NCBI RefSeq assembly: GCF_026213295.1
Contig: NC_079424.1
Span: 19,070,165 to 19,134,164 of the forward strand
DNA: 64,000 nt
Origin: Gadus chalcogrammus
Taxonomy: Eukaryota; Chordata; Actinopteri; Gadiformes; Gadidae
Direction: 5' to 3'
Shown here: positions 12,229-26,560 of the stretch, one piece after another
Position numbering within the stretch: the first letter of the stretch is position 1
Layout of the letters: the number at the start of each line of letters is the position of its first letter
Notes under the pieces: model-generated
What the model was told of the DNA's origin: nothing
Databases searched by the model: none
What the model saw: only the letters and a program-made list of their open reading frames with translations
Translations under genes and position numbers: made by a program

Positions 12229-13361
12229 CAGTTTTTCTCAGTCGCTTTGGTTCATTTCTCTGATCAGAATTGAAATTCTCAAAACTACCTTTTCAATCTT
12301 CACATCAGTGTGTCACTTTTGCACATGAAAAAAACAGTTTCTCATTTATTTGAACACGTTGCGAATGCTTTGGTACATCCAAGCACATGATTATGTACAA
12401 TTCTCTGCTCTTTCCTACATTATCAACTGCTTATGTCATGTTGATCAAAACGTATTGTAATGGTCTCTATGGAATAGTCTCACCCCCACAGCATTTAGGT
12501 ATAAGTTCATTGCATAAGTCTTTACATGCAAAATGGTTGAACAAGTTGTCATAGTTTGTCAAGCATATTTCTATACATTTCTATACACTGGCATTAGACT
12601 CTTTTTTTTGTTATTTTTTCTAAATCTGTCCTGAATTGGTCAATTGCTACCAGGTGAATCTTGACTTTCCCTAAAGAAGGGAAATGTGTGAAGTGTTAGA
12701 TCAACCAACGATCAACCAGTACTGGAATAGCTCAAAGGTGCATCTCCTGAAACATGAACTGGCAATTATATATATAGCTGGAGCACAACACAATGTTACT
12801 TTGTCTGAGAATTTGTGGCCCAACAGACAGGAACGTCAGGAGGTGAAGGATGACTGCACTGTAATTCCTACAGCAATGCATGTACAGTTTACCCTAAGGA
12901 GATTTTCCTATGTTCACATTTCTAGCAATGACATGGTCCGTCAACAAATTACAGTACAAACAGTCAAAGCGTAAATGTGAATCTTGTCTCTTGCAATCAA
13001 TCTCCCACATACACTAAGGTGTAACTTACAATTTACAATAATTGTCTTCAAAACTTTAGCCAGTTTACATCAGAACATCCCTCCAGAGTACACTGTTATA
13101 TTGACAACATGACTAAGCAATTTGACTGTGTTATCCGTCGACAATGATACAAGGACTTGTCATTCTACTGGCACTGACATGTTCATTGAAGCAGATATTT
13201 ACTTTTGAGAGATGAACTAAGGATTTGGAGCAAGAGACTGGCTTTTGCAGGTAATCCATGGTGTTTTGCTATTTGAACGCATTGTTTTGAGAAATGCACT
13301 TACTGCTTTGCAAATTTCAATTCTGATCTGAGAAATGTACCAAAGCGACTGAGAAAAACTG
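12229..13361. mobile_element. Tc1/mariner-like non-autonomous element, about 1.13 kb
   Basis: The ends are inverted repeats: CAGTTTTTCTCAGTCGCTTT at 12229, continuing through 'catttctc...gatcagaattgaaat', and the complement ending 'agcgactgagaaaaactg' at 13361. Both are flanked by TA (12227-12228 and 13362-13363), the target of Tc1/mariner elements, which also usually start with CAGT. No transposase reading frame of useful length is present, so it is non-autonomous or a deletion derivative. Confidence 0.8.
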
Positions 13362-13363
13362 TA

Positions 13364-13858
13364 AGAATAAAAACGTTTTATTTAAATTTGGATGATTGAG
13401 TTGGGAAGCATCAAAGTAGCCTAAGTACTTTGTTACTATAGGCCTACTTATGCCGCTTTGTCATAACGTATTTATTTTTTTGACAAATTTGTAATTTTGC
13501 TCCGTACATTTTAACCCAAATATCTGTACTTTCTATTCCTTCAATTTTTTTCTCAATACTTAAGTTCTGATGCATTTGAGGGGAATTATTGATTCTCATC
13601 ATTGCCAACTTCCACAGCGATTTCGACCTAAATGGATGGGACAATAGCACACAGAATAGACCATCCCTCGGTGTATCCATGAGGGCGTATCAGTGCTGGC
13701 CAAAGGCGTCTATGAGAGAACTAGTCCTGTAAAAATTAGGGAAATTCTAACAAAATACACTTAAGGCCTTTGACCTGAAGTCTGCTGTCCTTTGGATATT
13801 AACGTTTCGAGTTCAGCTGCTGAAATAAAAAAACTGATTTGCACATTGGAGCGAAGGT
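13364..13858. other. Intergenic, no gene seen
   Basis: AT-rich sequence between the Tc1-like element and a long hairpin. A short minus-strand frame (13680-13444) has no recognisable feature. Confidence 0.4.
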
Positions 13859-13936
13859 AATGTTCATTATTGTCAGTATTGTATTATATTTTGTTGGAGT
13901 AAAATATAATACAATATGCCGACAATAGTGAACATT
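13859..13936. repeat. Long perfect-class hairpin (34/36-bp arms)
   Basis: The left arm 13859-13892 (starting AATGTTCATTATTGTC) and right arm 13901-13936 pair with two mismatches and a small 2-nt bulge, leaving an 8-nt loop (gttggagt). It lies just past the 3' end of the receptor gene. It may be a tiny foldback element or an RNA hairpin. Confidence 0.8.
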
Positions 13937-13974
13937 GACCCCCCCAGCCCCCCCCCCTCAGATTTCTCAGATAT

Positions 13975-14013
13975 GCACGGTTGTGTACATTTATTTTTTC
14001 TTGATTGAATCCA
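13975..14013 (-). terminator. Short 3' UTR and poly(A) signal of the V2-type receptor
   Basis: On the minus strand an AATAAA signal (13995-13990) begins 18 nt after the stop codon, implying an unusually short 3' UTR if it is the one used. Other signals further downstream cannot be excluded. Confidence 0.5.
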
Positions 14014-15502
14014 CTATCTGGCCTGAGTGGCCTCTGACAGACTCTTGAAGCTGATGTACATGGAGCTGACCATGGTTGCGTCCTCTTGGACGGCGGAATC
14101 TTTTGCGTCTGAGTGCGCGCCCCCGCCCACGCCGCCGCAGAGCGCGGCCAGCCTGGGAGGCAGCGTGCCGCTGAACAGCAGGAAGATGCAGGGGTTGGCG
14201 CAGCTGTTCAGGCTGGCCAGCAGCATCAGGATGGTGAACACAGCCGCTGAAAGGCAAAACAACCAGAAGTTAAGCAGAAATCGATATGTGACAAATTAAA
14301 CAAAACAAACCGAATGCGTGCATTATTAGAACATTGTCAGCTGTAGGTTATAGGAGCACTGCACATGCTTCCAAATAGACTCAGAGTAGGTACATAGTTG
14401 TATAGCCCAAAAATAAAGCATGTCCTTAACGAGCAGGCTGTGATTGGGGCATCTTGCTGAAGGATACAGAATGCACTGGAGATTGGGTTAGATCCAGAGC
14501 ACCTTGGCTAAGGGGTCATACTACCTTAACTCCCATCCGACAACTCTTTTCCATGTTCAAATCCTCACTATTCCCATTCATAATTTTTTCCTCACAACAA
14601 AACTTAACAAGTCACATCAACTCACTCTCAGTGGGCGCCTCCGAGTCCCACACGGACCACAGCTGCACGGTAAAGAATGGCGCCCAGCACACGACGTAGG
14701 CGAGCACGATCACCACGGTCATCTTCACCGTCTTAACCCGCGCCTTCGACACCCCCCCGACGCCGCTGGCGCGGGAAGGCAGCGCCGAAGCGTCGCCCGC
14801 GGCGCTCCGGTTCACAGTCCGCAGCGTCTTCAGGTGGAAGTTAATTTGCACCGTGCGGCAGATGCGCGCTTGGCACGCCACTACGGTCAGCACGGGCAGC
14901 ACGAAGATCACCAGCGTCGTCCAGGTTACGTAGGCTCTCAGTCCCCACGGCTGGACGAAGTGTGCCCAGCAGTCGAACACGCCGGGGGCGACCTCCACCC
15001 GGGAGAAGATGAACACCTGGGGCAGAGCGCCCACCAGGGAGACGCACCACGCCACGCAGATTGGCACGTTCCAGCGCGCCCTGCGCCTCTGGAACTTCAC
15101 CATTGGGTTGCAGATGGCTTGATACCGATCCACGGTCATCACCACGATCATGTAGGTGGAGGCGAACATGCCGACGACCTGGAGGTACTTGACCGCACGG
15201 CAGACGATGTCCGGACCCACGAACCGGTCCGTGATGTCCCAGACGAGCTGCGGGCACACTTGGAAAAACGTCACCACCAGGTCGGCGATGCAAAGGTGGA
15301 ACACGAAGACGCGCATCCTGGACACCTGCTGCCTCCGCTTCCACAAGAGGAGCAGCAGTCCGACGTTCAGGATCCCCGCGCTGATGAATATGACGGTCAG
15401 TAGGGTAATCTCGATTTGCGCCAAAAGTTCATCCCTCGGCTGGTCCCCAGGTGGCCCTCCTTCGAAGCTGATGTTGGTGATGTTATGACTGAACCTAGAC
15501 AT
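14014..15502 (-). CDS. avpr2l: Vasotocin/vasopressin V2-type receptor (class A GPCR)
   Basis: Two coding exons, 15502-14626 and 14246-14014, join in phase 1 (ACTGAGA|gtgagt; cctttcag|CG) to give 369 aa. It is a plasma-membrane receptor for arginine vasotocin-type nonapeptides; V2-type receptors couple to Gs/cAMP and act in osmoregulation. Seen: N-glycosylation sites N7 and N10, seven hydrophobic segments, C101 and C178 for the TM3-ECL2 disulfide, DRY at 125-127 ([12 protein letters not shown]), the family hallmark [12 protein letters not shown] at 176-187, and CWAPF in TM6. The intron before TM7 is the position known for this receptor family. TM7 reads NSCANPCIF, so the usual NPxxY is NPxxF. 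Fish have several V2 subtypes (V2A, V2B and others); the V2-like ECL2 and TM5 ([11 protein letters not shown]) favour V2 over V1a or oxytocin receptors, but the subtype and symbol are tentative. Confidence 0.88.
14247..14625 (-). other. Single intron of the V2-type receptor gene
   Basis: A 379-bp phase-1 intron with donor gtgagttg and acceptor ctttcag. Nothing else is evident in it. Confidence 0.85.
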
Positions 15503-16458
15503 GGTTTCCTTTTATGAAAGAATACGTTTGCGTCAAGACTAGGTTCAAAAGCTGACGGAACACGAGACCTGGATTCTACTAGAAATAAAACATTATCATA
15601 ATCCTAACAGGGACAGGCTACCCGCGCGTCCCGGACTCCAGTTCTGCGATGTATGCGTTATAATCTTCCATCTCTATTGTGGGAAGTCACGCGTGTAACG
15701 TCGGATGGAGCAACAGGTGGGTGTCGACAACTCCAGATGGGTTTGTTTTATTTCGATCACCCGGGAAGGAGGAGCCACCAGAGTGCGTGACTAAAAACAA
15801 GGGAATCTGTCATTAAGAGGGGCGCCCTTAACAGAAAATGAGGCAATTATGATTTAAGAGTGGGTAGATACAGAAACATTTTTCAGAGGTTGATCCTTTT
15901 TGTAAAAAAGTTGATTAAATGTATATAATTGTAAATCAATGAGTCACAAATTTTGCCCAAAAACTAAACAAATTAGCTTTTGTTATCCGATTAAATAAAT
16001 TGTAACAGTATTTGTTTATGTGTTTAATTATTGGACCAAGTGAATGTAGTGATACAGCATTTTGTATTCCAGCCAATCCATTACTCAAAACAACTATGAA
16101 AATAGCGGTATAGTATCATAACAAAAAATAAAGTAATTAGGACTGGTACAAGGGTCATCATCTTCAGCCCATCACATCTCTCCAAATTCTTTTTTGTGAA
16201 CCATAAATAAATAAACAAAAATGGATCTGCAATAACACAGATGGGCCGCAATCTATTGCTTTTGCCATTAACAAACTTTCCTAAAATGGTCGCAGCTGTG
16301 AGGCTGGCAGCAAATCGCCCTTTGAATGTGCTCATATTTTTTTAAAACATCTCTGGGCCAATGAGGTGGTTGATTTGGAACAGCAGTGGTTGCACCCTAA
16401 CCCAGTATAGATTGTCTTCATCCATGGGGGGGGGGGAGGGTTTGATGTTGTTGGGGGG

Positions 16459-16519
<61 letters not shown>

Positions 16520-16692
16520 GAGAATATCCACATGATGGTCCACACACACAAGCTCATTCGCAACCCCCCCCCCCCCCCCCCCCCCCCACAGCTGCCACCT
16601 AGTTCAATCCCCCCCGCCTCACGCAGTCCCACACGTGGCCATCATGGACAGACGCCCCCGCCGCCTCGCTGAAGGGCCCCGTCGACGGTGGC
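15503..16692. other. Receptor 5' flank and trnt1 3' flank
   Basis: Tandem arrangement: the receptor lies downstream of trnt1 on the same strand. No exon is seen. Contains a G-run/(GT)n/C-run simple-repeat cluster at 16426-16587. No confident TATA box or poly(A) site could be assigned. Confidence 0.5.
16426..16587. repeat. G-run, (GT)n and C-run simple-repeat cluster
   Basis: A G-run (about 16426-16440), another G-run followed by (GT)n to 16519, then a run of about 22 C (16565-16586). Confidence 0.9.
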
Positions 16693-19600
16693 TCAGTGAT
16701 GAACGTGGCTCAGCAGCTCCTCTTTGTCCATCTGGTAGCGGCTTTTCTTCCACACGTCGCGGAGCTCCTGGAGGGTGCTGCCGATCTCCTTGCCCGAGGT
16801 GACGCCCAGCCTCCTCAGGTCGTGGCCGCTGACAGGGAAGCGCGGGGTGGACCAGTCCGTGAGCTCCGCCAGCAGCCGGGCCTCGCCCTGGTACTTGAGC
16901 AGCTCGCACACCTTGAGCTTGGAGTCCAACTCGCGGCTCTGTGGGAGAGGATGGAGGGGTGAGAGGGGAGGACGTGTCAACTCGCCAACTCAAGTGGTGT
17001 GTCGCGCTGACGGAGACTGGATGGCGACGCTCCTCATGTTTAACTGACCAGGGGCCTCATTACAGAAACTTCCTGACTCTGAAATCCTATCCTATCTTAA
17101 AGGTTGGGTATGGGATTTGCGAAATACCAGCAGATTTTGAAAACACACAACTCAAATGGTCCTACCCCCTCTCCTTCAACGCTGACTCTGACTCCACCCA
17201 TTCCAAGTACATGGACGCGCAATCATGCACGAGCGAACACCGATGCGTGAGAGAGAGCCATTAGCTTGTTAGCTAGCTCCAGTAGCTACCGCAGGATAAC
17301 AACAAACAGAAGCTTGCTCTGGGTCACAAGTTTTGAGTATGTGCACGAAGGGGTCACGCGCTTGGAACGGGGGAGGGGGAGTGCAGTACAACCGTTTGAT
17401 TGACGTATTTACTGTCCAATGCCACTCGGTGGGTCTGGAAATCATTGGCTGGAGTTTTTCGAGCCCTGCCCGTTCCACAGATGATTGACTTGCTTAATTT
17501 TCATGTCAGTACTTCTAACTCAGTGGCTGTAAGTGGGTTATGATAAGGATTTCAAGTAATTTTGCAAAAATGGCCAAAAAAGAGAATTCCATACTCAACC
17601 TTTAAGATAGGAAGACATTTAGGGGGTTTGATATTACAGAAGGAGGTTTCCTAACTTAACTTAGGAAGAAATCTATCATATCTTAAGATAGGAATTTAAT
17701 CATTACAGAACTATCCTAAGTTAGGTAGAATTTAGCTAGAATTTCTTAAGTTAGGCTCCCTAAGTTAGGTGGCCATACACCCTGTCCTAAATTCAAAATA
17801 ACTGTCAATAACTGAAAAAATAAAATGGCAGCAGCACTGCTAGTAGGTCTGTATGACAATGAAGACGAGGAACATCACAATATAAATGTGATGGCTCAAA
17901 GGCTACCGAGACCGCATAATGATTTGTTACATTTGTATTTTAATTTAATCGCCTGCAAAGACATTTAATTTTGAATTTGGTGGAAGAACTACTTTACTAC
18001 TTTATTACTACCTCTTCTTGTTCTCTGTACCAATACCCGCCATGACCGTAGTATTAATGCTACTAGCTTGCCGTTAATAACAAAGATCCTCAACAGTCTC
18101 TGTTAACGTTAAAGGTAACTCATTCTATAAATCTCATGCACACTCTGAGTGCAGAAACAGACATAACCTGACGATTGCCGATCGAAAAATCTGATTGAAA
18201 GAACAGTTAGGATTACCCTTAATTAAGATAAGATAGGATGCCAAAAATAAGATAGGAAACAGCCAACAGGTTAGGGACTGCTTCTGTAATAGGAAATTAG
18301 GATTTTTCCTATCTTTGAGTCCCTAATTGAAGTTAGGATGAGAAGTTAGGATTTTTTCTGTAATGAGGCCCAAGCACCCCATCATCAATTTAATATATTT
18401 TGCCTATACATGTCAACTATGGCAGTTGCACTCCTGACCATCCCTGGAAGGAGGGATCCCCCACTCTGAGCTTTCTTCCTTGCTGATTAAGGGAGATCTT
18501 TCTTGCCCTTGTGGGGGCTTGGGTCAGGGGGGTTGGCATAAATATTTGGCCTGTTAAGCCCTTTGAGTAGTAACCTAAAGCATTTATTTCTATTTATTGT
18601 GGCTTTCCCTTGAGGATTAACATCATTGAAACAGAAACACAGATTAATCACTTAAAGGTGACATATTGTACCACAAGGTGCGAGTGTGATTAGACATCAT
18701 AAGGCTTGTAGCGGCTAATCACACTCACACCTGGTGGTATAATATGTCACCTTTAATGATCGAACCCAGACGACTCACATCGATGATGAAGTCTGTGAAG
18801 GGGGTGAGGCTGTCTGGGTTGTCCGGACACTTGTGCAGTTCTCGTCTGTGTTTTACAAGGAACTGAGCCAGAGTCTTCTCCTCTTTGGACACCTTGAGCC
18901 TTAGGTCCATCTTGTCCACCTCCTCTGGCCGGTGGAAGAACGCGGCCAAGACAGTCATGGGCTTGGGGGAAGAATCCTTGGCGTTCTGCCACACGCGTTT
19001 CATCTCCTCAATGTCGCCATCTGGTGGTAAACCTGGGGCGTCAAAACAAATGGGACGTGAGATCGATTGGCCATTTCAACAAAGCCATGTTAAGTGGAGG
19101 CCATCGTTCCACTTCAGACCGTGCTACTAATGTAATTAGGCGAGTAAGATATTCAATTACCTTATGCAATGGATTCTGGATCACATCTTGTGTTTTACCA
19201 AATCCAAGCAATGGCGGCCACCCTATGAGCCAAAGGACTATTTCCCTTCGATCTTACAGTACATTTCACACAGGACATTAAATAAATAAAGGAAAATCAT
19301 GCGGATAGCCATTATAAATACTTTGCCACCCCTGTTTATGTACTCAAATCTGAAGTCATGCAATTAAAAGTGAACAAGCTAACACTTGCACTAATCATTA
19401 ATATTTATTGATATCGAGACCATTTTCGATACTCCTTAACGATCCAAGTCTTTATCGATACCACTATCGATACTTTTCTATTTATTGGTGTAATTCTTAA
19501 TAAGTATTGACATCAGTATTTTTAATTATATATACTAAAATGATTAGAGCCTTATACAACTGTATTAGTAGTACAGAGACATGAGTAATACAGTATTACT

Positions 19601-21405
19601 CATGTTTCTCACAAACTCAAAAACAAAAACCCAATTTACCATTTCTCTATGTTACATTTGAACGCATCATGATAACATAACGGTCGTTTCACTGAGCCAA
19701 CCTCAACACATCATCACATCTGAAACTTTTTTTACTTTTTAAGATAACTAGCTTGTATGCTACCGATTTCAACACAGATTTCACAATTGGATTACTATTT
19801 TTAACTGACGGGACTAGCGACAATGTCTGTGTGTGCGATTACCGCTCGTACTTTAAGTGGATGATTAAGATGGCCTATTAAGACTGCCTGTGGTGCGACA
19901 GGAGAAGGAGGAGCCAGTCTTTTCAACTCAGACAGTCGAAGGTACTGCATTTGGTCTTTATATGATGCACAATGCTAATGTGCTTGGCCATTGAGGTTGT
20001 GTCCCCCCTTTACAATAAATGATTTTCGCCCCTTCAGCCATCCTCGCGAGCAAAGTTAACTGCCAGACTTCACCTGTTTTACTTGTAATACTGTTTGCTT
20101 ACAATTCCATTCAAAAACATTGGTGGACACGCTGCAGTGATTGGATTGATTTGATTTAAATGCCGTGAAGCGACTCGAGGGAGACAACATTACGTTACAG
20201 GACAAAGAAAATAATAAATGAACGACGGCACTCGATAGTGGTATCAATAAGCCCAAACGTTAAGGATTTTCGGGTTTTGAAAAAAGTGGAACCGGGTCCT
20301 TGATAGAAGCGGGTTTCGATCCCCATCCCTATGTACCACAGCACCCACCACCCAGCCCCCACTCTGCTCCTCCTCCTCCTCTCTTACCCATGTACTGGAC
20401 CAGGCCCAGGTCATACATGAGCTCCAGCAGGTGACCGGCATGGCTGCCCACCACCATCTTCTTCAGCTCCACCCAGATCCTCTCCCCGGAGATGCCCGCC
20501 AGGCCAGAGGCGTTGTCCCTGATGGCGTCCAGGGTCTCAGGCTCGTGGTCCCCGGGCTCGGGCACCACCCGGCCATAGAACCTGTAAAATGTGGTTGAAA
20601 GGGGCCTTTCAATTGCAATAGTGTTGCTGGAGGCAGGGCTCTGGAAAGGCTCAGACCTACTTTTAGGGATCCAGACCGCTGCAGAATTGTAACAGATGTG
20701 TGTTTAAATTCCAGTTATTCTACCATTGAGGGTGCACTTTCAGTCCGGCGTTCCACACAGGCACATTTCCCGATCCACACTTTTGACAGCATGGATATTC
20801 ATATCTTCTTAGCGTTTGCACGATTTCTCGCCAATAGCTCAACACTATATAGATTAGCTTTATATTTGTTTATTGACTAATTATATTAATGTAAGTTGTA
20901 AGGGCAACTGCGGATGTCCTCGCACAAACTCTCTTCTACACAGGCATCTATTTTGCAATCTGGAGCATGCGCATTCTCCCCATCAGAAGTTATTATATAT
21001 CATAGACGGACTACTGGATCCCAGGTTATGGAAATGATGAAACTCAGCCCTTTTTTTGTGCAGATGATACCAGCTTCATCCCAACAACGTTCCTCTTTAC
21101 CTGAAGTAGCGTAGGATCCTCAGGTAGTCCTCCTGGATCCTCTGTTCAGCGCTGCCCACAAACCGGACTTTGCGGTTCTGCAGGTCTTCATATCCATTGT
21201 AATAATCGTATAGGGTTCCATCTAACCCTATGGGAGCGTGTTTGAACAAATTGTACCTTGTTATTCTGTGTGTCAGGAGAAATGGACATTATATGAATGA
21301 TAATTTTTTTTGACCAGTTACGTCATAAAGTTTTAAAAAAACAGAAAGGGCAGAGTAGCAATCAGAAAGACCAGGTCAGCTGAATTATCCTAATTTGTAT
21401 TATTT

Positions 21406-21439
<34 letters not shown>

Positions 21440-22274
21440 TACCTAAGAACATGGAGTTGATGGTGAGGTCTCTGCGCTCTGCGTCCTTCTCCCAGTCCTT
21501 GGTGAACTCCACCTCGGCGTGCCGTCCGTCCGTCTGCACATCCACTCGGAGAGTGGTCACCTCAAAGTTCTCGTTGTGAAGCTGCCAATGGAACAGCAGG
21601 CATCACCTTAACGACCTCTAGCACCACTGTTGGTAAACCAACTGCTCCCAAAAAGTAACATTTTTGGCTCCATTAAACATCCATTATAAAGTACGATTGT
21701 TCAGTCCTATTTCACAGCAGTGAACAATAATTGGCACACCAACAAACACCATTATGTTGCACACTGTGTGATATAGGAATTGTATTTTTAATTGGTTTTG
21801 AAGTCATGCCAAGTTCTCTCAACTAGCCCAGGATCAAACACTCGCGAGAGTCTTACTCGGGCAGTGATGGTCCCGTGTTTCTCCCCTTTGTTATTGATCA
21901 TCCTGATCCCCGCCGCCTGGAACATGCGCTTCATCTCCTCCGGAGTGGCCGTTGTGGCAAAGTCCACATCCTCTGGGCGCTTGCCCGATAGCAGGTCGCG
22001 GACAGCACCCCCTGCAATTCTCAACTCAAACTGGTGCTTTTCAAATAGACCTAGTAGTAGACATACAGAAGACAATTACATGGATGATAGTTGCTGGGGT
22101 TGATGACATTCAGTTGAGAATTGGCCATGCAAGCATCGTACCTGCTACAGCGTTCAATCCTTCTGACAACAAGGACTGGAATTCACAGGTCTTCAACTTC
22201 ATGGTGAGGAGGTTACGTTTCCAAATAAGATGTGGTCTTCTGATCAACAGCGGGCTAATTATTCTGCCCAACAT
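16693..22274 (-). CDS. trnt1: CCA tRNA nucleotidyltransferase 1, mitochondrial/cytosolic
   Basis: Adds the 3'-terminal CCA to mitochondrial and cytosolic tRNAs without a template. Coding exons (minus): 22274-22142, 22050-21857, 21581-21443, 21227-21101, 20581-20388, 19032-18779, 16938-16693; all phases agree, giving 428 aa (human about 434). An Arg-rich presequence ([15 protein letters not shown]...) precedes a second in-frame Met at residue 25 ([11 protein letters not shown]). Seen: class II nucleotidyltransferase head with GGAVRDLL (58-65) and the metal-binding pair D72/D74 in [19 protein letters not shown] (145-153), where the EDYLRILR motif follows; and the C-terminal tail [11 protein letters not shown]. 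The start was chosen because the upstream Met gives a basic, acid-free leader like that of the human protein. Introns are loaded with transposons. Confidence 0.95.
17052..18371. mobile_element. Harbinger-like element, interrupted by a nested MITE
   Basis: Ends are inverted: GGGCCTCATTACAGAAA at 17052 and TTTTTCTGTAATGAGGCCC at 18371. Sub-terminal sequence is rich in 'cttaagttagg' and 'gataggaa' motifs. A short frame from ATG at 17825 ([18 protein letters not shown], about 46 codons) may be a relic of an N-terminal coding exon. A GGGCC-type end is reminiscent of PIF/Harbinger elements in fish, but no clear target duplication was found, so the superfamily is tentative. Confidence 0.65.
17097..17605. 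mobile_element. MITE family B, TTAA-flanked, nested
   Basis: Terminal repeats AGGTTGGGTATGG (17101) and CCATACTCAACCT (ending 17601) are flanked by TTAA at 17097-17100 and 17602-17605. Removing the element and one TTAA restores the perfect palindrome CCTATCTTAAGATAGG in the host element, which confirms insertion. Internal sequence has no useful coding frame. Confidence 0.82.
18652..18756. mobile_element. Short MITE family C, TTAA-flanked, next to an exon
   Basis: A 97-bp palindromic element: AGGTGACATATTGTACCAC at the left, the complement ending GTCACCT at the right, TTAA at 18652-18655 and 18753-18756. The arms pair along most of their length. It sits about 21 bp inside the intron from the exon 6 donor of trnt1. 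Confidence 0.85.
19045..19300. repeat. Dispersed repeat R1, copy 1
   Basis: About 250 bp starting 'aatgggacgtgag' and including 'ccatttcaacaaagcc', 'cagaccgtgctactaatg', 'cttgtgttttaccaaatcc', 'gccaccct' and ending near 'gacattaaataaat'. A closely similar copy is at 29938-30190 in the same orientation. It starts just upstream of exon 6 of trnt1 on the coding strand. Family not recognised. Confidence 0.85.
19395..20335. mobile_element. Possible non-autonomous DNA transposon with diverged inverted ends
   Basis: The left side has 'cgatactccttaacgatcc' and 'cgataccactatcgata'; the right side has the inverted counterparts 'ctcgatagtggtatcaata' and 'cgttaaggattttcgg', ending 'tttcgatccccatccct'. 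No coding frame. Boundaries and superfamily are uncertain; the style resembles hAT-type ends. Confidence 0.45.
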
Positions 22275-22995
22275 CTAACCGAATAAAAAAGATCAGACCA
22301 AATAGTTTGTAAGTGTGCGTGCATACAATCTTGCCCTTCACATTAAGCAATGATGCAAATCAAGCAGTGAGAAAGAAATGTGTATGATACAATGCTGGCT
22401 GACGTGGGCAACATTGAAACATTATCTACCTCCCTTTTCTACAGACAGGAAGAGAAATAACGACCACAAACCTAACGGATAGCAATGACTTCAGACTCAT
22501 ACAACTGTTCGACCATAACATCCTTCAACGCTGTTTGCTTTTGCTGCAGCCACCTGCTTCCGATAGTTGCAGGAAGTGTTCTCCCCGCATGTGGTAGTTG
22601 ACCAATGACGAAACGGCACGTCACAAAAGGGCGGGGTTTAGGATAATCAGTCTCGCGTTATGTCGTTGAGTTGTGATACTTAAAACAAATTATGAATTAT
22701 TATATACGAAAACACAGGTAAAAAAATATATATTTGTATGTAATATAATATAATAATAACAGTTAATACTATTCGACATGATGTATAGCACAGAGTTTTA
22801 CGCTTTGTCAAAGTAAGCAGTTTAGTAAATAAGTAACTAAGCAAGTAAGTAAGTAAGTATGTAAGTAAGTAAGTAAGAAGTAAGTAAGTGAGTTTACATA
22901 CATGCATAAACCTATTTGGTTCTCGCGAGACTCCCCCTGGCTGATCTCCGCGCCCTGTTACTGTCAGACCGATCACATTCATCACAACAACCCCG
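22275..22995. promoter_or_regulatory. Shared promoter interval between trnt1 and arl6ip5
   Basis: The start codons of trnt1 (minus) and arl6ip5 (plus) are 721 bp apart and face away from each other. The right part (from about 22910) has more CpG dinucleotides, with tctcgcgaga-type sequence (TCTCGCGAGA at 22921-22930), a known core-promoter motif of housekeeping genes. The middle has a TAAG-rich simple repeat (22835-22890). A bidirectional promoter is inferred. Confidence 0.5.
22835..22892. repeat. (TAAG)n-type simple repeat
   Basis: Imperfect tandem 'taag' / 'taagtaag' units between the two gene starts. Confidence 0.85.

Positions 22996-26560
<3,565 letters not shown>

Larger units (their letters stand above)
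16939..18778 (-). other. trnt1 intron 6, almost entirely transposon-derived
   Basis: A 1.84-kb intron made mostly of a Harbinger-like element (17052-18371) with a nested MITE (17097-17605) and a separate short MITE (18652-18756). Confidence 0.85.

Noticed and set aside
14504..15403. Plus-strand 299-codon open frame
   Set aside because: It is the antisense shadow of the V2-type receptor exon; its composition (many His, Arg, Asp) reflects the GC-rich reverse strand.
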